The notes: generated by a model not told the origin, from the letters alone. Shown: positions 7,228 to 13,130, counted from the first letter of the stretch. The stretch is 18,615 nt of DNA from Desulfovibrio sp. Dsv1 (GCA_000403945.1 APFI01000089.1:1-18615); one strand, 5' to 3'. Program-made: numbers and translations.

Positions 7228-7889
7228 AGGGCAAGCTCCCGAAGGGCCAGGCGGTAACGCTCCCGCCTTTCACCCATGACGTTGCGCACATAGGCACGGT
7301 TGATGCCGTAGGGGGACTTGTCTGCATAGGCCTTGCCCATACCCTTGCGGGATTTGCGGCTGTGCTTTTCCACATGATTGGGCCAGCGGGACTGGTCACA
7401 GCCCTTTATGCGGCCACAGTAGGCCCTGTCCTGCAAAACGCCACCCAGGCCGCCATTGTAGGCCGACAGCATCATGGCAGCCCGGTCTTCATCCGTGGCG
7501 CAGCCCTTGAGGGCGTTCCAGTTGGCCCGGTTTTTCAACACCAGGGCGCGCAGTTGCAGGCGGGGATTGTAGCGATCTTCCCACTGCCAGCCCTTGAGGT
7601 CGGCATGGAGGCGCTTCACATCCTCAAAGTTGTTGAAGCGTACCTTGCCGCCCGCTCCATAGGCGATGGTGATTTGCCCCAGGCCAAAGCCATACTCACG
7701 GGAGGTCTTCAACTCCGTGCGCGGGTTCCAGCAACGCTTGGATGCAAGGCCGTAACAGGTCTCCTGCTCCACCTGCCCGGCATAGATGGCCGGGTCATAG
7801 AAGTTAGGCGAATAGGCCAGATGCTCCTGCCAGAGCATGGGCAGATACAACTGCGCCAGCACGGGCAAGGCCAACAACGCGGGTGACAT
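7224..7889 (-). CDS. Phage lytic transglycosylase (SLT-type endolysin)
   Basis: The 221-residue protein shows the lytic transglycosylase signature: a catalytic Glu in GQVEQETCYG (about residue 44), then REYGFGLGQITIAYG near 65-79, and MMLSAYNGGLGG near 140. It would cleave peptidoglycan between MurNAc and GlcNAc, giving 1,6-anhydro ends. The hydrophobic start (SPALLALPVLAQLYLPML) could act as an uncleaved signal-anchor. I prefer the ATG at 7889, which overlaps the holin stop as TGATG; a GTG directly before it is possible. Many Cys residues (for example in RCWNP, KGCATD, YCGRIKGCD) suggest disulfides in the periplasm. Confidence 0.87.
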   Translation of the reverse strand: MSPALLALPVLAQLYLPMLWQEHLAYSPNFYDPAIYAGQVEQETCYGLASKRCWNPRTELKTSREYGFGLGQITIAYGAGGKVRFNNFEDVKRLHADLKGWQWEDRYNPRLQLRALVLKNRANWNALKGCATDEDRAAMMLSAYNGGLGGVLQDRAYCGRIKGCDQSRWPNHVEKHSRKSRKGMGKAYADKSPYGINRAYVRNVMGERRERYRLALRELAL

Positions 7890-8209
7890 CACTTGCCCCA
7901 GGCCATAATGCAGACCAGAATACCCAGCATGAGCAGCACACGCGCCAGCACCACCAGGGCGGCGGCCATATTGCCTGCCTCAAGGGCCGAGCGGGCATAC
8001 TTGCTGATGCGCAGGTAAGGCGTTAGCACCTTGGCCAGCATGAGCGCCGCGCCCGCCATACCGATGACATAGGCCAAATACCCGGCCAGACCCAGCGTGG
8101 CCGCCGGGTCAACCAGCATCCCCACACCCAGGCAGACGCAAAGGAGCAACAGCGCCCGGAAGTCATACAAAGGCCGCAACGTGGCAAGAATTTTTTTGAA
8201 CAGGGACAT
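7889..8209 (-). CDS. Small membrane protein, probable holin
   Basis: The 106-residue product is mostly hydrophobic, with about three membrane segments: residues about 18-33 (RALLLLCVCLGVGMLV), 38-60 (LGLAGYLAYVIGMAGAALML) and 84-103 (AALVVLARVLLMLGILVCIM). It ends in a short basic tail. It is the first gene of the lysis block and its stop overlaps the transglycosylase start, so a holin role is the natural inference, though no named family was recognised. The ATG at 8209 has GGAGA nine bases upstream. A TTG further upstream lies in a hairpin and is unlikely to be used. Confidence 0.7.
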   Translation of the reverse strand: MSLFKKILATLRPLYDFRALLLLCVCLGVGMLVDPAATLGLAGYLAYVIGMAGAALMLAKVLTPYLRISKYARSALEAGNMAAALVVLARVLLMLGILVCIMAWGK

Positions 8210-8232
8210 GGCAGTCTCCGAGATTTGAAGTT

Positions 8233-8258
8233 CCCGGAGGGGCGGCAACCCCTCCGGG
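8233..8258. promoter_or_regulatory. Strong hairpin in the leader of the lysis operon
   Basis: CCCGGAGGGG (8233-8242) and CCCCTCCGGG (8249-8258) form a perfect 10-bp stem with a six-base loop. It lies 24 bases before the holin start and leaves the holin ribosome site free. It lacks a U tract, so simple termination is unlikely. Transcript stability or regulated read-through into the late operon is possible. Confidence 0.5.
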
Positions 8259-8306
8259 GCGCGATAGTCACCCGGCTTGGGGTTGGAGGGCGACTGTCAA
8301 ACGCAT

Positions 8307-8328
8307 AGGGCCACCATACGGTGGCCCT
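8307..8328. terminator. Hairpin between immunity and lysis operons (weak terminator candidate)
   Basis: AGGGCCACC (8307-8315) and GGTGGCCCT (8320-8328) form a perfect 9-bp stem with an ATAC loop, 36 bases past the end of the immunity membrane-protein gene. There is no U tract in either direction, so termination would be weak or factor-assisted. A TTGACA lies just beyond on the minus strand (8300-8295) but has no matching -10 box at normal spacing, as might be expected of an activator-dependent late promoter. Confidence 0.4.
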
Positions 8329-8363
8329 GGCGGAGACGTCTTCTAAGGGAGATTAAAAATCTG

Positions 8364-8804
8364 CTATGGCTGCACAGACTTTATGATTGAGACAATGTCC
8401 TTGAATGTTTCGATATCCTTCTTGTCAAGAATATCCGTGTTTGCAGCAGGGCGAAAAACACTTTTGAACAAAAAAATCAAGATGATAACTGGCGTCGCCC
8501 CTAAAAGCGAGAGCGGGATAAGCGCAAAGGGGGTAATCGTTAATAAAGTTTGAGGCCGATCAGACCAAAGAAGCACCGCGCAAAAAAGAACCAGCAATAC
8601 GCCACTGCCCAGCAATGCCCCCCAAAACAAAAAACGCTTGTGGAAGCGACGCTGGCGGTGATGTTCCAGCATTTCATCCTCAAGCGCTTTGTTTTTTAGT
8701 TGAGGCGCAGGGGTTCTTGCGTCTTCTCGGCCTCGCAGTTCTTCAATCAAAGGATCAAACGAAGACTGCTCCTCAGTTACAGGGTTAAACGGAGCCTGTG
8801 TCAT
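8364..8804 (-). CDS. Two-helix membrane protein of the immunity block, unknown function
   Basis: The 146-residue product starts with a polar, acidic region (TEEQSSFDPLIEELRGRED) and a basic stretch (HHRQRRFHKR). It then has two long membrane segments at about residues 58-80 (FLFWGALLGSGVLLVLFCAVLLW) and 86-116 (TITPFALIPLSLLGATPVIILIFLF), and a short cytosolic helix. I recognise no family. It follows the ImmA-like gene on the same strand, so it is probably expressed in the lysogen. A role in immunity, exclusion or anchoring is conceivable but unproven. Its base composition is visibly AT-richer than the head genes. A TTG at 8831 is an alternative start that would overlap the upstream gene. Confidence 0.75.
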   Translation of the reverse strand: MTQAPFNPVTEEQSSFDPLIEELRGREDARTPAPQLKNKALEDEMLEHHRQRRFHKRFLFWGALLGSGVLLVLFCAVLLWSDRPQTLLTITPFALIPLSLLGATPVIILIFLFKSVFRPAANTDILDKKDIETFKDIVSIIKSVQP

Positions 8805-8808
8805 GGGA

Positions 8809-9279
8809 TTACAGTATTCCCAAGCGCTCAAGGCGGATGGTCATAGCCGTTTCTGACACACCAAAAAGCGCTGCCATTTGAGCAATGGAGTAATTCCCAT
8901 TGGCGTACAAGAAGACAGCATCGCTGGGCATTATCATTTCCGCAGCAAACTGATTGGCAGCGACCTCGTTCACGTTATATCCCCCCTGGCGTGGCGCAGG
9001 GCACGAGTCACGCGGGCTTGGGCCATGCTCCAGCACATAGTGCCCCAGCTCGTGAAATATAGTAAAACGTTGCCGGACGCTGGAATCTCTGGGGTTAACA
9101 AAAATGACAGGCTGGGTTGGGTCTATGGCGTCAAAATCAAAGTATCCACTCAGGGACAACCTGGGGTCATAAGTAATTTTTACCCCCATTTCATAAGCGA
9201 TTGCGGATGGATTGACCGGCAGGGTCTTGTCCCAATGCCGCTCAAGAATCCGCTTCGCAGCGGTTATGGCGGGAGTCAT
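8809..9279 (-). CDS. ImmA/IrrE-type zinc metallopeptidase
   Basis: The 156-residue protein has the zinc-protease motif HELGH at 76-80, in the context RFTIFHELGHYVLEH. A downstream NEVAANQFAAEMIMP block (104-118) would supply the third metal ligand (Glu105). The C-terminal part, SIAQMAALFGVSETAMTIRLERLGI, is the usual helical tail of this family. ImmA-type enzymes cleave the cognate XRE repressor and so relieve lysogeny; that is the likely role here, with the repressor gene just upstream as partner. The ATG at 9279 has AGGAGA eight bases upstream. A TTG at 9336 would extend the protein through the operator-like repeats and is less likely. Confidence 0.9.
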   Translation of the reverse strand: MTPAITAAKRILERHWDKTLPVNPSAIAYEMGVKITYDPRLSLSGYFDFDAIDPTQPVIFVNPRDSSVRQRFTIFHELGHYVLEHGPSPRDSCPAPRQGGYNVNEVAANQFAAEMIMPSDAVFLYANGNYSIAQMAALFGVSETAMTIRLERLGIL

Positions 9280-9310
9280 AGGACATCTCCTGTGCGTATG
9301 GCACGGTTTG

Positions 9311-9325
9311 TTGCACCCAGTGCAA
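9311..9325. promoter_or_regulatory. Operator-like dyad TTGCAC-N3-GTGCAA
   Basis: TTGCAC (9311-9316) and GTGCAA (9320-9325) form a perfect dyad, and a further palindromic TTGCAA sits at 9331-9336, touching the -10 box of the promoter that drives the ImmA-like gene. A protein bound here would sit at or just past the transcription start, so repression of the protease gene is plausible. The phage repressor is the obvious candidate. Confidence 0.5.
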
Positions 9326-9335
9326 GTCTCTTGCA

Positions 9336-9364
9336 AAGATAAGGCTAACTACTTGCCAGGTCAA
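9336..9364 (-). promoter_or_regulatory. Promoter for the ImmA-like gene and membrane protein
   Basis: The minus strand has TTGACC (9364-9359) and TATCTT (9341-9336) with an exact 17-base spacer, a close match to a sigma70 promoter. It lies in the 123-base space between the repressor stop (9403) and the protease start (9279), so the protease can be expressed separately from the repressor. Confidence 0.6.
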
Positions 9365-9402
9365 GAATTTCGCTGGCCCCCTCCCTCGTCCCGGCATCCG
9401 AA

Positions 9403-10005
9403 TCATTCCTCATCCGGCAAGCCATTTTGCAACGTGTCGGAGTAGTGGCGAAGGTGTAAGTCCATGCGCTCGAATTGCCGCACCTTTTCACGCAGCGCGC
9501 GATTTTCGCTATTCAGGCGGGCTATATCCGCTTGAGAGCTGGCGGCTCCATCTCCTTTCTCCGCAAGCTGCCGCTCTAGTTCGGCTATACGGGCGCGCTG
9601 GCGCTCCACCTCAACCCGCAAGTCGCCGTTTTCGCGCACTACGTCCAAAAGCTCACGATGTAACCCCAAAACCTCTGACATGTCAGAGGTTTCATATTTT
9701 TCTTTGTTAATAAAATTAGCATGTTGTGTTTTTTTACCCCCTAAAATCTCTGGCATGTCAGAGGTTTTAGAGGCTCCAGCCACAGAATCCCCCTGCCGGT
9801 ACATAGGACCATCGCCCGTGAGGAGCCATGAAAGTGAAACTCCCAAACGTGCAGAAATTTGTGCAGCAATTCTTCCCTTGGGCTCGCGCAAGCCCTGCTC
9901 GTAATTTATCAAAGAACGTGGGCTAATGCCTATTTTTTCACAAAAAATCTCTCGCGAAACTTTACCGCGCAGCAGCTTCAATCTTTCGGCAAAAGAATTG
10001 CTCAT
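9403..10005 (-). CDS. Phage repressor: XRE helix-turn-helix with C-terminal coiled coil
   Basis: The 200-residue protein begins with an XRE-type helix-turn-helix at residues about 5-62 (REIFCEKIGISPRSLINYEQG, then ISARLGVSLSWLLTGDGP). A linker contains two copies of a TSDM(P/S)E(I/V)LG peptide. The rest is a coiled coil of mostly charged heptads (about 105-185). There is no S24/LexA-like self-cleavage domain, so SOS autocleavage is not expected; the neighbouring ImmA-type protease is the likely inactivator. It is divergent from the early operon and should repress it, as c does in Mu. The ribosome site is weak (GTGGG), which may keep the level low. Confidence 0.87.
   Translation of the reverse strand: MSNSFAERLKLLRGKVSREIFCEKIGISPRSLINYEQGLREPKGRIAAQISARLGVSLSWLLTGDGPMYRQGDSVAGASKTSDMPEILGGKKTQHANFINKEKYETSDMSEVLGLHRELLDVVRENGDLRVEVERQRARIAELERQLAEKGDGAASSQADIARLNSENRALREKVRQFERMDLHLRHYSDTLQNGLPDEE
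9662..9770. repeat. Two palindromic direct repeats 75 bp apart inside the repressor gene
   Basis: At 9669-9692 the arm AAACCTCTGACA is followed directly by its exact reverse complement, a perfect 24-base palindrome. At 9741-9770 a 30-base palindrome with 15-base arms and two mismatched pairs shares the same core. Their centres (9680/9681 and 9755/9756) are 75 bases apart, exactly 25 codons. They encode the two TSDM(P/S)E(I/V)LG peptides in the linker of the repressor. Confidence 0.9.
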
Positions 10006-10051
10006 AATGGCCCACTTATACGTTTTTTGTATTTTTTATGCACATATGGGG

Positions 10052-10080
10052 TTTACAATGCGACTCATTTGTGCAATATT
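10052..10080 (+). promoter_or_regulatory. Early rightward promoter with operator-like half sites
   Basis: TTTACA (10052-10057) and AATATT (10075-10080) are separated by exactly 17 bases on the plus strand, in the divergent region upstream of the first early gene. A GTGCAA half site (10071-10076), the same as in the ImmA operator, overlaps the -10 box, and TGCAC occurs again at 10039-10043. Repressor binding here would shut off the early genes. The leftward repressor promoter must lie in the same stretch (a TTGTAA is at 10058-10053 on the minus strand), but its -10 box is unclear. Confidence 0.5.
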
Positions 10081-10132
10081 CCCCCTAACGACAACCGCCA
10101 AAAACCGCCAACCCCCAACACCCCCGATACAG
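10081..10132 (+). promoter_or_regulatory. C-rich, G-poor early leader (possible Rho-entry site)
   Basis: The first 50 transcribed bases after the early promoter contain about 27 C and only 4 G, with a repeated ACCGCCAA and runs of five C. Unstructured C-rich, G-poor RNA of this kind is what Rho termination factor binds, so transcription may be attenuated here before the first early gene. Confidence 0.3.
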
Positions 10133-10165
10133 GAAGGCGGGCGGCGGCACAAGGGAGAGGAAAAT

Positions 10166-10387
10166 ATGCGAAGCCCCACCGGAAAGCTGCACTGCGATTT
10201 CTGCGGCAAGAGCGAGGATGTCTGCGACAGCCTTGTTGTCGCCGACACCTCCGGCCACGGCTGCGCCATCTGCGCCCAATGCGTGCTGGAGTGCGTCAGG
10301 CAGCTCATGGACAGGAACCGTGATGACGAGAGACATCTTTTGATTCATGCCGGTGTCGCGGAAAAATTTGCTACCGCGTCCGCGTAG
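10166..10387 (+). CDS. Small protein with a ClpX-type C4 zinc finger
   Basis: The 73-residue product is mostly the zinc-binding domain known from the N-terminus of ClpX: Cys10 and Cys13 (LHCDFCGKSED), then Cys36 and Cys39 (AICAQCVLEC), with the usual spacing. No AAA+ domain follows. In ClpX this domain makes dimers and binds adaptors and substrates. A free copy could regulate ClpXP, which in Mu destroys the repressor and dismantles the transposase complex; that role is inference. It is the first early gene. The ATG at 10166 is chosen for its strong AGGGAGAGG five bases upstream; the open frame reaches back to 9926 into the control region, which is not coding. Confidence 0.85.
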   Translation: MRSPTGKLHCDFCGKSEDVCDSLVVADTSGHGCAICAQCVLECVRQLMDRNRDDERHLLIHAGVAEKFATASA

Positions 10388-10389
10388 AC

Positions 10390-10481
10390 CCCGATACGGC
10401 CATCCCATCGGGCTAAGGAGCAACGGCGAATACCGCCCCCACCCCCTGGCGGGACGTTCCCCGGCACGGCACAAGCCGGGG
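10390..10481. repeat. Two hairpins in the gap before the gp16-like gene
   Basis: CCCGAT/ATCGGG (10390-10395 with 10407-10412) begins just past the stop codon, and CCCCGGC/GCCGGGG (10459-10465 with 10475-10481) follows. Neither has a U tract. The second resembles the stem of the terminator at 1116-1136. They may act as RNA processing or stability elements between the first two early genes. The remaining bases of 10388-10508 show no gene. Confidence 0.4.
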
Positions 10482-10508
10482 CAAAACAGCAAACAAGGAG
10501 CAATCCAT

Positions 10509-10727
10509 ATGACCAGGACAAAACATTTGCGCACCCCTGATGAAGTGCGGGCGGAGCTGGCGCGCAAGGGCGTACCCGTGGCGGCCTGGGCGCGGGCCAA
10601 CGGCCTGCCCATCCGCCCGGTCTATGACGTGCTGACGGGCCGCAACAAGGGCAAATCGGGTATGGCGCACAGGGCCGCCGTGCTGCTGGGCATCAAGGAA
10701 GGCGAAGTTGAAGCGGGGGCCGCGTAA
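10509..10727 (+). CDS. BcepMu gp16-family DNA-binding protein (Ner-like position)
   Basis: The 72-residue protein closely follows the pattern I know for the BcepMu gp16 family: TPDEVRAELARKGVPVAAWAR, then NGLPIRPVYDVLTGRNKGKSG, and AHRAAVLLGIKEGE. It is a compact helix-turn-helix protein. Being early and near the control region it may play the part of Ner in Mu, which tunes early transcription and the repressor promoter, but this is by analogy. The start has AAGGAG seven bases upstream. Confidence 0.85.
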   Translation: MTRTKHLRTPDEVRAELARKGVPVAAWARANGLPIRPVYDVLTGRNKGKSGMAHRAAVLLGIKEGEVEAGAA

Positions 10728-10750
10728 TGGCCGCCCGTAAAACCAAAAAC

Positions 10751-10778
10751 GGCGGGACCGCCTGCACGCAGTCCCGCC
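10751..10778. repeat. Hairpin in the leader of the 10802 gene
   Basis: GGCGGGAC (10751-10758) pairs with GTCCCGCC (10771-10778) across a 12-base loop. It lies between the gp16-like gene and the start at 10802, which argues that this stretch is leader and not the N-terminus of a longer protein. Confidence 0.5.
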
Positions 10779-10801
10779 AAGACACAAGGGAGAAGAACCC
10801 C

Positions 10802-11020
10802 ATGTCAGATGACAAGACCTATACCCCACAGACTGCCGCAAGGCAATACGATTCCCCGCTCTCGCGCGACCTGGAATCCTGCGCCGCGGCCTTGGCCGCT
10901 CTGGCCGGACGCATCGGCGAGAAAGAATGGACGGAGCTGTGCCTTGTGCGCATGCAGTTGCGCGCCCTGGCCGGACAGGTCAACGGCCTGTTAATCCCCG
11001 AACCCAAGGAGGCGGCATAG
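10802..11020 (+). CDS. Small hypothetical early protein
   Basis: The 72-residue acidic product has a polar N-terminus (SDDKTYTPQTAARQY) and one long amphipathic helix rich in Ala and Leu (SRDLESCAAALAALAGRIGEK, then LCLVRMQLRALAGQV). No known family was recognised. I chose the ATG at 10802, which has GGGAGAAG upstream. An alternative ATG at 10727 overlaps the preceding stop (TAATG) and adds 25 residues, but that extension runs through a hairpin and has a composition unlike the rest. Confidence 0.65.
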   Translation: MSDDKTYTPQTAARQYDSPLSRDLESCAAALAALAGRIGEKEWTELCLVRMQLRALAGQVNGLLIPEPKEAA

Positions 11021-11022
11021 CC

Positions 11023-11757
11023 ATGCATTTCTGTAATCCCGACTGCCTTATTGAATGGCGCAAGGTGGCGCCGCCCAAATACAAAAAAGACTATCAGGGC
11101 AAGCTCGTGCAGGTGCCACATTTTCGGCATCCTGAGTGGCGTCAGCCCAAACTGCCGCCGGACGGCGCTGTGTGCGCCATTGCCAAGCGCGAAAACCACT
11201 CCGGCGGCGCGTTTGAGCTGGCGCTCAACTGGCGCTGCCCGGTCTGTGACCGTGTGCATGAGGAGTGGATACCCGAAAGCGGCATCACAGAGGGCAGGGC
11301 GCATTTTGTGGAGCCAGCGGGCCTGGCGGACTACACCCAGGCCCTGGATGACGAGCGCCCGGCCATGATTTATCTGGCTACCTCCTACAGCCACCCTGAC
11401 CCGGCCAAGCGGGCCGCGCGGGCCAGTATTGCCAGCGAGTGCGCGGCCTGGCTCATGCAGGGCGGCTGGAGCGTGGTTTCACCGCTTTCTATGGGCCACG
11501 CCATCTGGTCGGCCTGCCCGGAACTGCAAGCGGATTTTGCGGCCTGGCGCGAGCCGTGCCTGCGTATGCTGGAAATGTCGGACGCCGTTGCCGTACTGCT
11601 GCTGGACGGCATCCGGGAGAGCGTGGGCGTGGCCGCGGAAATTGACCATGCCCGCAAGCTGGGCATCCCGCTCAACCAGATCAAGCTGGCGTCCGACACT
11701 GCCGCCCAAAACGGCGCGAGCTTTGAAGTTGTGCCGCAGCCAAAATGGTGGAGGTAG
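11023..11757 (+). CDS. Zinc-binding N-terminal region fused to a DUF1937 domain
   Basis: The 244-residue protein has two parts. Residues 1-110 contain Cys4, Cys8 (HFCNPDCLIEW) and a WRCPVCDRVH at 70-79, suggesting a zinc-binding fold. From about residue 115 the sequence MIYLATSYSHPDPAKRAAR, then SVVSPLSMGHAIW and finally DAVAVLLLDGIRESVGVAAE match the DUF1937 family, distant relatives of nucleoside 2-deoxyribosyltransferases. Glu199 in the GIRESVGV segment is a possible catalytic residue. A role in nucleotide or DNA-base modification, or in salvage, is only inference. The ATG at 11023 follows AAGGAGG by about 12 bases; the longer open frame overlaps the upstream gene. Confidence 0.8.
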   Translation: MHFCNPDCLIEWRKVAPPKYKKDYQGKLVQVPHFRHPEWRQPKLPPDGAVCAIAKRENHSGGAFELALNWRCPVCDRVHEEWIPESGITEGRAHFVEPAGLADYTQALDDERPAMIYLATSYSHPDPAKRAARASIASECAAWLMQGGWSVVSPLSMGHAIWSACPELQADFAAWREPCLRMLEMSDAVAVLLLDGIRESVGVAAEIDHARKLGIPLNQIKLASDTAAQNGASFEVVPQPKWWR

Positions 11758-11759
11758 TC

Positions 11760-12080
11760 ATGGGCGTAGCGCGTACCGACCCCGCCCCCATGCGGATAAT
11801 CCGCGTCATTGAGCTGCTCCTGGCCGCTCCTGTCATTGGCATGAGCAACAAGGAGCTGGCCACGGCCACGGGCTATTCACCGCCCAACATCAGCCGGGAC
11901 ATGCTGATACTGACCGAGGCGCGCTGGGTGGAGAAGGGCGAGAACAACCGCTGGTGCATTGCACCCCACAAACTCCCGGCCATGCTCACGGCCTACAAGC
12001 TGGCCATAGAGAGCCAGCGCGAGCGCCTGAATGTCTTTGAACAGCGCCGGATGACCAGCGCGCAACAGATGATGCCATAG
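11760..12080 (+). CDS. IclR-type winged-helix DNA-binding protein
   Basis: The 106-residue product has a winged helix of the IclR kind at about 12-70 (RIIRVIELLLAAPVIGMSNKE, then TGYSPPNISRDMLILTEARWV and a wing EKGENNRWCI). A helical tail follows (YKLAIESQRERLNVFEQRRM). It lacks the ligand-binding half of full IclR regulators. Such short proteins occur in the early region of Mu-like phages before the transposase and probably bind DNA, but the target is unknown. The ATG at 11760 has GGAGGTAG directly upstream, overlapping the stop of the preceding gene. Confidence 0.78.
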   Translation: MGVARTDPAPMRIIRVIELLLAAPVIGMSNKELATATGYSPPNISRDMLILTEARWVEKGENNRWCIAPHKLPAMLTAYKLAIESQRERLNVFEQRRMTSAQQMMP

Positions 12081-12089
12081 GAGGTAGTT

Positions 12090-13130
12090 ATGCCGTCCAT
12101 TTCTCCTGATACACAGACCGATACCCAGAGCCTTGCCGTGGCCTCGCCCCGGCGCGGGCGCAAGCCCGCCACCCCGGCTGTGCCCGAAGTTGCCCAGGGT
12201 GAGACAGCTCTGGCCGGGCAGATTTTGGAAAACGACCTGGCCCAGGTGCGCGCGGCTACGGTGACCATGCCCAGGGAGGAATTGGCGCAGAGTCTGCATC
12301 TAGCAAAGGTGGCCGGCTCCATAGCCGCTTTTCAGTATAACGAGGCCGTAAACCGTGTGGCGACGCTCAAGGCGTTCGCCGAAATCCGGGAGGTCAAGGC
12401 ATACAAGGGGCTCAGCGTACAGACCGTAACAGGCAATGTTGTGACGGTTAATACCTGGGAGGAGTTTTGCAACGCGCACGGCTACAGCTATCCAAAGATA
12501 GCGGAGGACCTCAAAAATCTCGCCACGTTCGGCGGCAATCTGCTGGAGATGCAGGATGCCCTGGGCCTCGGCTACCGCGACCTGCGTCTCCTGCGCAAAG
12601 GCATTGCGGAGCTGCCGCCGGAAGAGCGGCAGGCCATCCTTACTGAGGTGGAAAGCGCAGAAGGGCCGGAGGAGGTCAAGGAGCGTCTGGCCGAGCTGAA
12701 GCTGGAGCTGGCCCAGGCCCAGGCGGACAAGAAAAAGATGGCCGCAGACATGGAGGCCAAGGACAAGACCAGCAAGGCCAAGAATGAGCAGATTGACTCG
12801 CTGGCCGAGCAGGTGAACCGCCTGACCAGCATGGCCCCGGATGACCAGCAAAAGGCCCGTGATGACGCCAATGCCAAGGCCCGCGCGGATGTGGATGCAC
12901 AGTGCCAGGCTGTCTTTGTGGCGGTTATGCAGTTTTGCAGCACATGTGCCGCCATCTTCACCGATGACCGCTCCAGCGAGGACACCTGCGCCTGGGTGCA
13001 TCAACGCGCCGGGCTTTTGGCGGACAGTATTGCCAATGCCATGCTGCATGCGGGCATTGACGTTGATCTGCGGCAATACCTTGAGCCGCAGGGTGACGCA
13101 GAACCCGAACCCGCCGGAAATCCCGGCTAG
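12090..13130 (+). CDS. Coiled-coil protein with AT-hook-like motif, next to the transposase
   Basis: The 346-residue protein is of no family I can name with confidence. Visible parts are a flexible, basic N-terminus with RRGRKPATP (21-29), which resembles an AT-hook. A conserved-looking helical domain follows at about 60-180 (NTWEEFCNAHGYSYPKIAEDL, then YRDLRLLRKGIAELPPEE), then a long coiled coil at about 180-265 (charged, Lys/Glu/Ala-rich) and a Cys-containing C-terminal helical domain (VFVAVMQFCSTCAAIF). DNA binding in support of transposition or replication is a plausible guess. Ribosome site GGAGGTAGTT is excellent. The transposase start lies only 16 bases after its stop. Confidence 0.82.
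   Translation: MPSISPDTQTDTQSLAVASPRRGRKPATPAVPEVAQGETALAGQILENDLAQVRAATVTMPREELAQSLHLAKVAGSIAAFQYNEAVNRVATLKAFAEIREVKAYKGLSVQTVTGNVVTVNTWEEFCNAHGYSYPKIAEDLKNLATFGGNLLEMQDALGLGYRDLRLLRKGIAELPPEERQAILTEVESAEGPEEVKERLAELKLELAQAQADKKKMAADMEAKDKTSKAKNEQIDSLAEQVNRLTSMAPDDQQKARDDANAKARADVDAQCQAVFVAVMQFCSTCAAIFTDDRSSEDTCAWVHQRAGLLADSIANAMLHAGIDVDLRQYLEPQGDAEPEPAGNPG

Noticed and set aside
9280..9336. Longer ImmA-like protein starting at TTG 9336
   Set aside because: It would run through the operator-like dyad downstream of the promoter start and adds a Cys-rich segment foreign to the family; the ATG at 9279 has a good ribosome site.
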